Shown: positions 8,996 to 17,643 of the stretch, piece after piece
How the letters are laid out: each line of letters begins with the position of its first letter
How positions within the stretch are numbered: position 1 is the first letter of the stretch
DNA from: Leucothrix mucor DSM 2157
Lineage (GTDB): Bacteria > Pseudomonadota > Gammaproteobacteria > Thiotrichales > Thiotrichaceae
Reading direction: 5' to 3'
Assembly (NCBI RefSeq): GCF_000419525.1
Contig: NZ_ATTE01000001.1
Coordinates: forward strand, 3,966,501 to 4,030,500
DNA length: 64,000 bases
Made by a program: the position numbers and the translations under genes
Notes under the pieces: model-generated
Databases searched by the model: none
Told to the model about the DNA's origin: nothing
The model's input: the letters and a program-made list of their open reading frames with translations, nothing else

Positions 8996-10585
8996 ATGTC
9001 CTTATGGAAACACGCGCTACCGTTATTTTCTGCACTAAGCTTTTGCCTGATCGCTCAGGTTGCTTCTGCCGAAATGGTGTTAAACCGCGGTAATGGTGCA
9101 GAACCTCAATCCTTAGACCCTCAGATTAGTGAAGGCGTTCCAGCCAGTCACATTCAGCGGGATTTGTTTGAAGGTTTGGTCTCTGAAGACCCGGATGCCA
9201 AAGTGGTACCTGGCGTTGCAGAAAGCTGGGCGCTTGCCGAAGATGGTTTAAGCTATACCTTCAAGCTCAGGGATAACGCCAAGTGGACCAATGGCGAGCC
9301 TGTCACTGCGGGAGACTTTGTCTACGCTTATCGCCGTGGTGTTGATCCGGCAACCGGCTCTGCTTATTCCTTCCTGCTGTTTTCTATCCTAAATGCAGAA
9401 GCCATTGCCGAGGGCAAAATGAAGCCGGAAGAGCTGGGTGTGACTGCGGTTGATGACCATACACTGGAAATCAAACTGGCTGGCCCAACGCCTTACTTCC
9501 TGCAACTGCTAACGCATTCTGTAGCATTGCCAACTCCAAAAGCGACCATCGAGAAGTTTGGCGATAAGTGGACGTTACCTGAAAATATTGTGAGCAACGG
9601 CCCATTCAAAATGGAAGCTTGGGTACCACAAGGCAGTATTACACTGGTTAAAAGTGATAACTACTGGGATGCAGATGCGGTTAAGTTGGATAAAGTCGTG
9701 TTCTTCCCAACTGAAGATCAGTCTGCTGAGCTAAAAGCGTTTCAGGCCGGTGAGTTGGATTACACCTACGAAATTCCAAAAGATCAGATTGCCTTCATTC
9801 GTGAAAAATATTCTGATCAGCTGAATATCAAGCCTTACCTTGGAACCTACTACTACGGTTTAAACACCACCAAGCCACCATTTGATAATGCTGACTTGCG
9901 TCGTGCTTTTGATATGGCGCTGAACCGTGAGCTAATCACGTCTCGCGTAACCAATGCTGGTGAACTCCCTGCCTACAGCTTTGTACCTGCTGGTGTTGAT
10001 GGCTATGAGCCTGTGTATCTTGATTTTAAAGACATGGACTACAAAGAGCGTGCCGCTGAGGCTGTTAAACTGTATGAAAAAGCAGGCTATGGCAAAGATA
10101 AGCCTTTGGAAGTTGAGCTGCGTTATAACACCAGTGACAACCACAAACGTATTGCCTTAGCGGTTGCCGGAACGTGGCAGCGTGTGTTCCCTGGGTTGAA
10201 AGTGAATCTGGTGAATGAAGAGTGGAAAGTGTATCTGGAAAGCCGTAAAGCGAAGCAGGTCACACAGATCTTCCGTGCAGGCTGGATTGGCGATTATAAC
10301 GATGCCAATACCTTCCTTGAGCTATGGCAGTCAAAATCTGGTTTGAATGATACCGGCTACGACAGCACGACATTTGATCAGGCGCTGAAAGATGCCGGTC
10401 AGGAAGCGGATGCAGACAAGCGTAAGGCGCTGCTGCAAAAAGCGGAGCGTGATCTGCTGGATTCTCACTCTGTTATCCCAATCTACACCTATGTGACCAC
10501 TCACCTGATCAACCCTAAGGTTAAAGGCCTGTCGGGTAACGTGATGGATCACACCCGAGATAAGTACGTCACCATCGAAGAATAA
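8996..10585 (+). CDS. oppA: Periplasmic oligopeptide-binding protein of an ABC importer
   Basis: This is the solute-binding subunit (SBP_bac_5 family, 529 residues) that captures peptides in the periplasm for the Opp transporter. The signal peptide runs to about VASA (residue 23). The early mature sequence with EPQSLDPQ, DLFEGLV and LRDNAKWTNGEPVTAGDF is typical of E. coli-type OppA. I chose the ATG at 8996, preceded by ACGGAG and giving a clean signal peptide, over a TTG 14 codons upstream. It is the first gene of oppABCDF. A strong stem-loop follows it before oppB, which could raise oppA mRNA relative to the rest. Confidence 0.92.
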   Translation: MSLWKHALPLFSALSFCLIAQVASAEMVLNRGNGAEPQSLDPQISEGVPASHIQRDLFEGLVSEDPDAKVVPGVAESWALAEDGLSYTFKLRDNAKWTNGEPVTAGDFVYAYRRGVDPATGSAYSFLLFSILNAEAIAEGKMKPEELGVTAVDDHTLEIKLAGPTPYFLQLLTHSVALPTPKATIEKFGDKWTLPENIVSNGPFKMEAWVPQGSITLVKSDNYWDADAVKLDKVVFFPTEDQSAELKAFQAGELDYTYEIPKDQIAFIREKYSDQLNIKPYLGTYYYGLNTTKPPFDNADLRRAFDMALNRELITSRVTNAGELPAYSFVPAGVDGYEPVYLDFKDMDYKERAAEAVKLYEKAGYGKDKPLEVELRYNTSDNHKRIALAVAGTWQRVFPGLKVNLVNEEWKVYLESRKAKQVTQIFRAGWIGDYNDANTFLELWQSKSGLNDTGYDSTTFDQALKDAGQEADADKRKALLQKAERDLLDSHSVIPIYTYVTTHLINPKVKGLSGNVMDHTRDKYVTIEE

Positions 10586-10597
10586 GTACTCTCTTAA

Positions 10598-10626
10598 GAA
10601 TACCGGGTAATCGTTACCCGGTATTC
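10598..10626 (+). promoter_or_regulatory. Perfect 13-bp stem-loop between oppA and oppB
   Basis: The arms GAATACCGGGTAA (10598-10610) and TTACCCGGTATTC (10614-10626) are perfect complements around a three-base loop. No T run follows. It sits 13 bases after the oppA stop and 38 before the oppB start. Such hairpins often protect the 3' end of the binding-protein message or partly stop transcription, giving excess binding protein over permease. The structure is seen; the role is inferred. Confidence 0.75.
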
Positions 10627-10664
10627 CCTGCGCGTTCGCGCTATTTCGGACAAAGGCGTTGATT

Positions 10665-11645
10665 ATGTTACGTTATTTTTTGAGTCGCATTTTAATAGCG
10701 ATTCCTACTTTGTTTGCTGTGATTACCCTGTCATTTTTTCTGGTTCATGCCGCACCCGGCAGCCCATTTGACACTGAAAAACCACTTCCTCCTGTTATCC
10801 GTGCCAACCTCGATGCTAAATATGGCCTCGATAAACCGGTTTGGGAGCAATATTTACGCTACGTTGGCGGCTTAGTCTCGCTGCAACGTAAAGAAGGCGA
10901 TCTGCTACCCAGCATCGAACTGGATTTTGGCCCGTCTTATCAATACAAAGACCGTACGGTCACCTATTTCATCATGTCCGGCTTTCCGGTTTCACTCAAA
11001 TTGGGCTTGATGGCGATTGCCATTGCGCTGGTGGTGGGAGTCACCGCAGGCTCGCTCGCGGCCTTGCGGCAAAATACCTGGATTGATTACACCGTGATGG
11101 GGTTCTCAATGACGGGCATTACGGTGCCTAACTTCGTAGTCGGGCCGCTGCTGCAATTGATGGTGATTGGCATTATGTCGATGACGGCGGTGCAGCTATT
11201 CCCTATTACCGGCTGGGGCGATTCCTGGACACAAGCCATATTGCCCGTATTCGTATTGGCCTTGCCGCAAATCGCTTATATTGCCCGCCAAACCCGCGGC
11301 AGTATGATCGAAGTTTTGCGCTCCAACTACGTGCGTACGGCTCGCGCTAAAGGGATGCCAGAGCGGATTACATTGACGCGTCATGCACTCAAAGCGGCGA
11401 TATTACCGGTGGTTTCCTACCTTGGGCCTGCGGTGGCGGCGATTACCACTGGTTCGGTGGTGGTGGAGAAAATCTTCCGTATACCGGGCATTGGAACGCA
11501 CTTTGTTAACGGCGCACTAAACCGTGACTACACCATGGTGATGGGCGTGGTGATCTTCTTTGGCGCGATTATTATTATCGCCAATCTGATCGTCGACGTG
11601 CTCTACGGTGTGCTCGACCCGCGTGTACGCGCTTCCCACGATTAG
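10665..11645 (+). CDS. oppB: Oligopeptide ABC transporter permease
   Basis: First inner-membrane permease of the peptide importer, about 326 residues. The N-terminal MLRYFLSRILIAIPTLF and the HAAPGSPFD motif are typical of OppB/DppB. The EAA-loop segment YVRTARAKGMPERIT, which docks on the ATPases, is present. I prefer the ATG at 10665, with AAAGG upstream, over the TTG two codons earlier. It lies between oppA and oppC, 28 bases from oppC, in one operon. Confidence 0.92.
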   Translation: MLRYFLSRILIAIPTLFAVITLSFFLVHAAPGSPFDTEKPLPPVIRANLDAKYGLDKPVWEQYLRYVGGLVSLQRKEGDLLPSIELDFGPSYQYKDRTVTYFIMSGFPVSLKLGLMAIAIALVVGVTAGSLAALRQNTWIDYTVMGFSMTGITVPNFVVGPLLQLMVIGIMSMTAVQLFPITGWGDSWTQAILPVFVLALPQIAYIARQTRGSMIEVLRSNYVRTARAKGMPERITLTRHALKAAILPVVSYLGPAVAAITTGSVVVEKIFRIPGIGTHFVNGALNRDYTMVMGVVIFFGAIIIIANLIVDVLYGVLDPRVRASHD

Positions 11646-11673
11646 GCAACGGTAGTCAAACCAAGGACGTTTT

Positions 11674-12618
11674 ATGAGTACGACACACACAACGCCAGTG
11701 GGAACTCCGGTTGCGGAGGCTTTACCCAAAGGGCGATCGTTATGGGCTGATGCAGGCAAACGCTTTAGCCGAAACAAGCTGGCAATGGCCAGCGTAGTAG
11801 CACTGTTCATTATTATTGTGGTGGCCTTTTTAGCGCCATTATTAACCCCGTGGCCACATGACATCATTTTAAATAATGAAGCGATGTTCAGTGATCAGTT
11901 TGCGGCGTTTAATGACACCAACTTTCCGCGCAGGCCAGACTTTGCTAACTCACTCTGGTTTGGAACTGGCGTAAATGATCGGGATCTGTTTTATCGCTGC
12001 ATGATTGGCGTGCTGGTCTCTCTAGCCGTGGGTTTAACCGCGTCGATGGTGGCCTTAGTTATCGGTGTGGCGTATGGCGCAACCGCTGGCTATTTCGGTG
12101 GCCGTACCGATCAGGTGATGATGCGCATCGTGGATATCATTTATGCGCTGCCGTTTATGTTTATCGTGATTTTGCTGATGGTGCTATTCGGACGGAATTT
12201 TATTCTGATGTTTGCTGCCATTGGTGCGGTGGAGTGGCTGACCATGGCGCGGATTGTACGTGGCCAAACGCTGTCGCTTAAAAGTCGCGAATTCGTGATT
12301 GCCGCCCGTGCGTCTGGTGTTTCCAGTTTTAATATTATCCGGCGTCATATTATCCCGAATCTGTTAGGGCCGGTGATCGTGTACGTCACGCTGGTGGTGC
12401 CGCAGGTTATTCTGGTGGAGAGCTTTTTGAGCTTCTTGGGATTAGGCGTACAGGAGCCCAATACCAGCTTAGGCGTATTAATCAGTGAAGGGGCCAAGCG
12501 TCTTGAAGATGCGCCGCATACTTTGCTATTCCCGGCAGTGATTCTGGCCATCATTCTGTTTAGCCTTAACTTTATTGGTGATGGCTTGCGGGATGCTCTC
12601 GATCCTAAAGACCGCTAA
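11674..12618 (+). CDS. oppC: Oligopeptide ABC transporter permease
   Basis: Second permease subunit, 314 residues. It has the OppC-type cytoplasmic N terminus, a first helix near residue 45, a long periplasmic loop with the RDLFYRCM segment, and the EAA loop REFVIAARASGVSSF. The C-terminal NFIGDGLRDALDPKDR is a family hallmark. AAGGAC precedes the ATG. It follows oppB and sits nine bases before the preferred oppD start. Confidence 0.93.
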   Translation: MSTTHTTPVGTPVAEALPKGRSLWADAGKRFSRNKLAMASVVALFIIIVVAFLAPLLTPWPHDIILNNEAMFSDQFAAFNDTNFPRRPDFANSLWFGTGVNDRDLFYRCMIGVLVSLAVGLTASMVALVIGVAYGATAGYFGGRTDQVMMRIVDIIYALPFMFIVILLMVLFGRNFILMFAAIGAVEWLTMARIVRGQTLSLKSREFVIAARASGVSSFNIIRRHIIPNLLGPVIVYVTLVVPQVILVESFLSFLGLGVQEPNTSLGVLISEGAKRLEDAPHTLLFPAVILAIILFSLNFIGDGLRDALDPKDR

Positions 12619-12627
12619 GGGGTGATT

Positions 12628-13665
12628 ATGTCTGAGATAAAACAAAACCAGCCGGTGCTATCGGTGAGAGATCTGACAGTCACCTTCCAGACCAATGATG
12701 GTCCGGTGAGTGCGGTCAGTAATATGAGTTTCGATGTGGCCGCCGGTGAAACGGTGGGTGTGGTGGGTGAGTCGGGCTCCGGAAAGTCGCAAACCTTTCT
12801 GGCGATTATGGGCTTACTGGCCCAAAACGGTGAAGCTACTGGCTCGGCGATCTTGCATACCAAAGGCGAATCACATGAACTAGTGGGCATGAGTATCGAT
12901 AATCTGAACCGCTTGCGTGGTTCCAGTATGTCGATGATTTTTCAGGACCCGATGACCTCGCTTAACCCGTATTTAAAAATCCGTACGCAAATGATCGAAG
13001 TGCTGACATTTCATCAGGGAATGGATAAGAAAAGTGCCGAACAGCGAGCGTTGGAGCTGTTGGAGCGGGTGCGCATTCCGGAAGCTAAAGCGCGGTTAAA
13101 TCAATACCCGCATGAGCTATCCGGTGGTATGCGTCAGCGGGTGATGATTGCCATGGCTCTACTCTGTGAGCCAGCCTTGCTGATTGCCGATGAGCCAACT
13201 ACGGCTTTGGATGTCACGGTACAAGCGCAGGTTTTACACTTGTTGAGTGATCTGAAACGTGACTTTAATACCGCGATCGTACTGATTACCCATGACTTGG
13301 GCGTGGTAGCCGGTGTATGTGATCGGGTACAGGTCATGTATGGCGGCCGCTTAGCGGAAATTGCGCCAGTCGATAATATTTTCTACCAGCCGCAACACCC
13401 CTACACGCGCGGTTTACTGCACTCCACGCCAATTATTGGTGTACGTGGTGACAAGGGCAATCATGGCTTGTTGGCAACCATTGATGGGCAACCTCCCAAT
13501 CTGCAGCATTTACCGGAAGGTTGCGCTTTTGCGCCACGCTGTGCTCATGTTATGGGTCAGTGCACCGTAACGCCACCTGCGCTCTCTGCGGTTGATTCAG
13601 GGCATCAGCGGGCCTGCTATGCGCCATTATTTGATAATACTGCCACGCAAGGAGACTCCGTATGA
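12628..13665 (+). CDS. oppD: Oligopeptide ABC transporter ATP-binding protein
   Basis: First ATPase of the importer, about 345 residues. Walker A is GESGSGKS, the signature is LSGGMRQRV, and Walker B is LLIADEPTTALD. The C-terminal oligopeptide-transporter extension has the cysteine-containing motif CAFAPRCAHVMGQC. I chose the ATG at 12628 with AAGGGG upstream; a GTG two codons earlier is possible. The stop overlaps the oppF start by four bases (ATGA), so the two ATPases are translationally coupled. Confidence 0.93.
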   Translation: MSEIKQNQPVLSVRDLTVTFQTNDGPVSAVSNMSFDVAAGETVGVVGESGSGKSQTFLAIMGLLAQNGEATGSAILHTKGESHELVGMSIDNLNRLRGSSMSMIFQDPMTSLNPYLKIRTQMIEVLTFHQGMDKKSAEQRALELLERVRIPEAKARLNQYPHELSGGMRQRVMIAMALLCEPALLIADEPTTALDVTVQAQVLHLLSDLKRDFNTAIVLITHDLGVVAGVCDRVQVMYGGRLAEIAPVDNIFYQPQHPYTRGLLHSTPIIGVRGDKGNHGLLATIDGQPPNLQHLPEGCAFAPRCAHVMGQCTVTPPALSAVDSGHQRACYAPLFDNTATQGDSV

Positions 13666-14687
13666 GCCGTGCACCGGTTATTCTTGAAGTCGAAAACCTC
13701 AAAGTCTGGTTTCCAACCATTGTGAATCAAGGCTTATGGGGCAAGCGCCGCTATGTCAAAGCGATTGATGGCATCTCATTTAATGTGCGTGAGGGTGAAG
13801 TATTAGGGGTGGTTGGTGAGTCTGGCTGCGGTAAGTCGACTATGGGTATGGCGGTATTAAACCTGCTAAAACCCACGGATGGTCGTGCCGTTTGGATGGG
13901 TGAAGATCTGTACACCATGTCATCCAGTAAGCTGCAAAAAGTCCGGCAAAATCTGCAGGTGATTTTTCAGGACCCCGTTGCTAGCTTGGACCCACGCATG
14001 ACGGTTGGCCAGATTATTGCTGAGCCATTGATTACCCATCAGCCGGAGCTGAGCAAGCAGGAAGTGCATGAGCAAGTGCACGCCGTGATGAAGAAAGTGG
14101 GCTTACTGCCGGAGATGATTAATCGTTATCCGCATGAGTTCTCCGGTGGACAAGCACAGCGTATTGGCATTGCGCGGGCGATTATTCTACGCCCTAAGCT
14201 GATTGTCTGTGATGAAGCGGTCTCGGCGCTGGATGTATCAATTCAGGCGCAGATTATCAATCTGCTCAAGGCCTTGCGCGATGAAATGGGCTTAAGCCTG
14301 ATTTTTATCTCGCACAATATGAGTGTAGTGCACCATATTTCAGACCGTATTTTGGTGCTGTATTTAGGGAAAGTGATGGAAGTGGCAGATGCGGATGACC
14401 TGATCTATGCCCCGCAACACCCGTACAGTAAAGCCTTGATTTCAGCGGTGCCAATTGCCGATCCACGTAAATACCGTGCGAATAAAATGATTGAATTGAC
14501 GGGTGATATTCCCTCGCCACTTAATCCACCACCGGGCTGTGTGTTTTCAACGCGTTGCCCGCTGGCAGATGAGCAATGCAAGCGTGATGCACCGGCCTTG
14601 CAGGAGATTCAGGCACAAACTGACGAGCTCGAAGCGCATCAAGTCGCCTGTCATTACTATCAGCGAATTGATGAAGTTGGCGCTTAA
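13662..14687 (+). CDS. oppF: Oligopeptide ABC transporter ATP-binding protein
   Basis: Second ATPase, 341 residues, expected to form a heterodimer with OppD on the OppBC channel. Walker A is GESGCGKST, the signature is FSGGQAQRIG, and Walker B is LIVCDEAVSALDVS. The C-terminal motif CVFSTRCPLADEQC matches the peptide-transporter extension. It starts inside the oppD stop and ends the operon. A hairpin about 75 bases downstream probably ends transcription. Confidence 0.93.
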   Translation: MSRAPVILEVENLKVWFPTIVNQGLWGKRRYVKAIDGISFNVREGEVLGVVGESGCGKSTMGMAVLNLLKPTDGRAVWMGEDLYTMSSSKLQKVRQNLQVIFQDPVASLDPRMTVGQIIAEPLITHQPELSKQEVHEQVHAVMKKVGLLPEMINRYPHEFSGGQAQRIGIARAIILRPKLIVCDEAVSALDVSIQAQIINLLKALRDEMGLSLIFISHNMSVVHHISDRILVLYLGKVMEVADADDLIYAPQHPYSKALISAVPIADPRKYRANKMIELTGDIPSPLNPPPGCVFSTRCPLADEQCKRDAPALQEIQAQTDELEAHQVACHYYQRIDEVGA

Positions 14688-15022
14688 CTGAGCAGCTAAG
14701 ACCGACCACACTATTAGCGAACGGGTGAGGCTGGCAATTAAATAATCAATTAAGATCGACCGCAGGCTTTGGGTTTTCAAATAAACAAAGCCTGCGTCAT
14801 CCAACCCCAGAAAAATCGGTGGTTTTTTTAGGGTGAACTATACTCATTAATAATAAAAAGTCTGGTTTGTCACTCTGCTAATTGGTGCTATTGCTTGCTG
14901 CGTTTATCAATAACAATTATTGGTATGGCTCAGGCAGGTTTTATTGATGCTGCTACATCGCTGGGTGAATAAATCAAAGGACTCAAACGATCCATCCTAT
15001 TGATCTTTGTGAGGATAGTCCT
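14688..15022. other. Intergenic region after oppF
   Basis: About 335 bases without a convincing gene. It holds a hairpin at 14761-14796 and an AT-rich stretch from about 14815 to 14920 that may carry the promoter of the next gene; a TATACT box is at 14839-14844 but no good -35 box stands 17 bases upstream. A 15-codon open frame from an ATG near 14923 has no support. Nothing else is visible. Confidence 0.6.
14761..14796 (+). terminator. Hairpin downstream of oppF
   Basis: The arms CGCAGGCTTTG (14761-14771) and CAAAGCCTGCG (14786-14796) are perfect 11-bp complements around a 14-base loop. There is no T run directly after it. It is the most likely end of the opp operon transcript, by position. 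Confidence 0.55.
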
Positions 15023-15502
15023 ATGAATAGCTTTACCTTTAACCACTCCATTAAGCTGACTAAAACGCCGTTGGCGCTGGCATTCGCAGCCCTATTTTTA
15101 AACACAGCAGCTTCTGCGCTGGTTGTCCCTGCCAATCCTGTACAGGCGTTTTATAATTCTGAAAATTACACCTATTGTGATGCCAAGCTATTGTCGGCTT
15201 ATTGGGGAAATTCGCCGTGGGATGCCAAAGTACGGGCCGGCAATAAGGCCCTCAATAATGAATACACGGTGATTGAGGACTATCTGCGCTCAGCCCGCAA
15301 CTATGCCGTGGAGCATAATGTGCGCTGTACTTGGGATGATGGAAATAACCCCGATTACAGCTATGACGATGCCAAGCAATTAGCCAACTACTGGGGCAAG
15401 GCAACCCCTTGGGACGCCAAGCTGAAAATCGGCACAATGTTGCAGGATGGTGATAATAAGTTGGTGATTGAAGCCTTAAGTCGTGCTCGTCGTGGCGGTT
15501 AA
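15023..15502 (+). CDS. Secreted protein with two internal repeats and a C-terminal Arg-Gly-Gly
   Basis: A 159-residue protein with a Sec signal peptide (residues 1 to about 32, cleavage near ASA). The mature part contains two copies of a roughly 45-residue unit, about 49-92 and 111-156. Each has a Y-x-Y-x-DAK-x-L-x-x-YWG core followed by PWDAK and a helix ending in a [S/R]-A-R. The protein ends in RARRGG, then the stop. AGGA stands seven bases before the ATG. The amidoligase gene starts only seven bases later, so the pair should be co-translated. I do not recognise the repeat family; no function is claimed. Confidence 0.75.
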   Translation: MNSFTFNHSIKLTKTPLALAFAALFLNTAASALVVPANPVQAFYNSENYTYCDAKLLSAYWGNSPWDAKVRAGNKALNNEYTVIEDYLRSARNYAVEHNVRCTWDDGNNPDYSYDDAKQLANYWGKATPWDAKLKIGTMLQDGDNKLVIEALSRARRGG

Positions 15503-15508
15503 ACCTGC

Positions 15509-16615
15509 TTGAGTAAGGTCGCGGAGCCAGTACAGCTGGCATGGAAAATTGGCATTGAGGTTGAGTTGTTAGCGCCGCTGGGTCGCAGCCGTTTAGATCT
15601 GGCTCAGGCGTTGGCTGATCAATGCGGTGGCCACGTGCAGCGATTTTTTCATCCGCAATCAGAACCGAGTCAGGTGGCCGGTGCGCCAGTGTTTGAAAAC
15701 CTGACTTTGGGCTTTAAAGTGTTGGATGCGCAAGGGCAATTAGTGGCCAATTGTGTGGATGACCTGACCTTGCAAAAGGACTTGGTACGACAACGATTAC
15801 CACGACCTGATTGGTATCGGATTGTGAGCGATGATAGTCGCATGATTCGCTTAATTATGCGGCAAGCCGATGCCTCTGAGACTTGTACGCAGGTGCTGGA
15901 GCCGCTGGCAGAGCTATTTGGCTCCGAGCTTGCGATAAATCCCGATGGTATGGTGCGCCTAAGCGATGATACCGGCATGTCGATAGCCATTGCAGCACCA
16001 TTACCCGGTGAGCGGGAACGCCCCTGTGAGCTGATTACGGTGCCTATTGAAGACCATCACCACCAACGACTGGAAGGTCTTCTATCTGTCGCCAATAAGC
16101 TGGAGTTCTACGTACCCGTTGAAGGCGCAACCCATATTCATTTTGATGCCGAAGCCCTGTGCTCGGCATCGGTGTTGGCTAATCTGATCAATGTGCTACA
16201 AGTGCATGGGGCTGGTTTGCGTCGTTTAGTTGGTGCGAATGCCAACTGCACACGCCTCGGTGACTGGCCTGATGCTTTGTACGATGTCGTGAAACAAGAT
16301 GATTTTATTGATTTAACGTGGGAGCAAGTCCAAGCTCAATTGAGTGCGGTAAAGCTCACTAAATTCTGTGACTTTAATATCAAGAATATGATTGAGGGAA
16401 CGCCAGATAAGCATACGTTTGAAGTGCGTATTTTTCCGGTGTGGCTGGAAGCAGAGCCTATTTTAGAAGCCGCTGGCTTATTCGAAGCGATTTTGAATTG
16501 GGCGATTGAGGCCGGACCGGTTCGAGCGGAGGTGCCATCCGCGTTATCTGGCTTGCTTGAGACCGTTCCAATGAATGCCTCATTGCGTGATTGCTGGCTT
16601 AATCGCTTGGCTTGA
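15509..16615 (+). CDS. Predicted amidoligase (COOH-NH2 ligase, glutamine-synthetase-like fold)
   Basis: A 368-residue cytosolic protein with hallmarks of the putative amidoligase family: KIGIEVELLAPLG near the N terminus, THIHFDAEALCS in the middle, and KFCDFNIKN...TFEVRIFPVW towards the end. This family shares the fold of glutamine synthetase and gamma-glutamylcysteine ligase and is predicted to join a carboxyl to an amino group using ATP. The only in-frame start that fits is a TTG at 15509, seven bases after the preceding stop, with no strong ribosome site of its own; translation is probably coupled to the upstream secreted protein. No glutamine amidotransferase partner, common in other loci, is present. 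Substrate unknown. Confidence 0.7.
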   Translation: MSKVAEPVQLAWKIGIEVELLAPLGRSRLDLAQALADQCGGHVQRFFHPQSEPSQVAGAPVFENLTLGFKVLDAQGQLVANCVDDLTLQKDLVRQRLPRPDWYRIVSDDSRMIRLIMRQADASETCTQVLEPLAELFGSELAINPDGMVRLSDDTGMSIAIAAPLPGERERPCELITVPIEDHHHQRLEGLLSVANKLEFYVPVEGATHIHFDAEALCSASVLANLINVLQVHGAGLRRLVGANANCTRLGDWPDALYDVVKQDDFIDLTWEQVQAQLSAVKLTKFCDFNIKNMIEGTPDKHTFEVRIFPVWLEAEPILEAAGLFEAILNWAIEAGPVRAEVPSALSGLLETVPMNASLRDCWLNRLA

Positions 16616-16790
16616 GTGGAAGTGATTGCGGCTTATACCAGATATAAAGTCCCGATTTGTTTTAAGTTGTTGATTAATTATCCTAAATATTTATATATTG
16701 GCAGAGTATTTTCTGATCTGTTGCTTGTTTACTGCAGAGATCTGGTGGCTATAAGACGATCTAATCTAAATATTTTGGGAGCAATGGACA

Positions 16791-17561
16791 ATGCCTGTAA
16801 ACGCCAAACGCTGGACGACACCGCTGGTTGCAACACTCTTTATCTCATCGCTAAGCATGACAGTAATGGCGTCAGAGTATCGCTGCGGCTGGCTGGAAAA
16901 CCCCACGGCGGATAATTTTTGGCTCAATGATAAAGATGGTAATTGGACGATTACCTCTCAGGATGGCTATTCGGTCGGTGCTGATTCGATCGACAAGCTG
17001 CCAGAAGTGAATGATGATGAATACGTAAAAACCAATGGCTACTACGGCTACTCTTGTGGCTGCCTGAGCGTAACCACCGATCAAAATCTGAAGCGTATTA
17101 TCAGTGTCGACACCAAGGGTAAGCAGGAGCTGTTGAAAACCTGCCTTGAGAATCGTGACCTGACGCCTAAAAAGGTCGTGCTAAACCAACCTCCTGTGGC
17201 CACTGCAGCCGCGAGTGCACCTGCGGTTACAGTCAATACTGCAGCACCTGTGGCCGCTGCTCCAGCTCCAGTCGTTGCACAACCGGTGGCGGTTCCCGTT
17301 GAGCAACAGCCTCATATGATTCAGATTTTCTCTAGTTACGATGTGAATAAAGCCAATCGGCTGCAACGGGTACTTAACCAAAATACGTTTCCAATCTTGG
17401 TGCAACCCGGTGAGTACAAAGGAAGGCCGATTTATCGTGTTCGAGTTGGGCCATTTCCAACTAAGCAGGCTGCTATTGCTAAGCAAAACGCGATCAAGCG
17501 CATGTTTAAAGACAATCAGTCGATACAAAGCAGTATTGTAATCAGAGTGGGTGGCTGGTAA
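16791..17561 (+). CDS. Secreted DUF4087-like protein with C-terminal SPOR domain
   Basis: A 256-residue exported protein. After a signal peptide ending near VMAS (residue 28) comes a domain starting YRCGWLENPTADNFWL, which matches my memory of DUF4087; it holds several cysteines, including CGC near residue 90. A Pro/Ala/Val-rich linker spans about 133-172. The last 80 residues form a SPOR domain (IQIFSSYDVNKAN ... YRVRVGPFPTKQAA), which binds peptidoglycan lacking stem peptides, usually at division sites. GGGAGC precedes the ATG. The combination suggests a periplasmic protein targeted to the septum or wall; the role of the first domain is unknown. Confidence 0.75.
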   Translation: MPVNAKRWTTPLVATLFISSLSMTVMASEYRCGWLENPTADNFWLNDKDGNWTITSQDGYSVGADSIDKLPEVNDDEYVKTNGYYGYSCGCLSVTTDQNLKRIISVDTKGKQELLKTCLENRDLTPKKVVLNQPPVATAAASAPAVTVNTAAPVAAAPAPVVAQPVAVPVEQQPHMIQIFSSYDVNKANRLQRVLNQNTFPILVQPGEYKGRPIYRVRVGPFPTKQAAIAKQNAIKRMFKDNQSIQSSIVIRVGGW

Positions 17562-17643
17562 CGCTATCTTCGATTAAATCCATAGAAAAACTGGCTTGGT
17601 ATATTCGTATGCCAAGTCGTTTGTAGCTTGATCCCATCCCTTG

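Noticed and set aside
10598-10626. Ordinary terminator of oppA
   Set aside because: No T run follows and the opp genes continue, so it is listed as a regulatory stem-loop.
14923-14970. 15-codon frame upstream of the secreted repeat protein
   Set aside because: Too short, with no ribosome site or hydrophobic segment to support it.
16616-16915. Plus-strand frame after the amidoligase
   Set aside because: It overlaps the well-supported DUF4087-SPOR gene in another frame and looks random.
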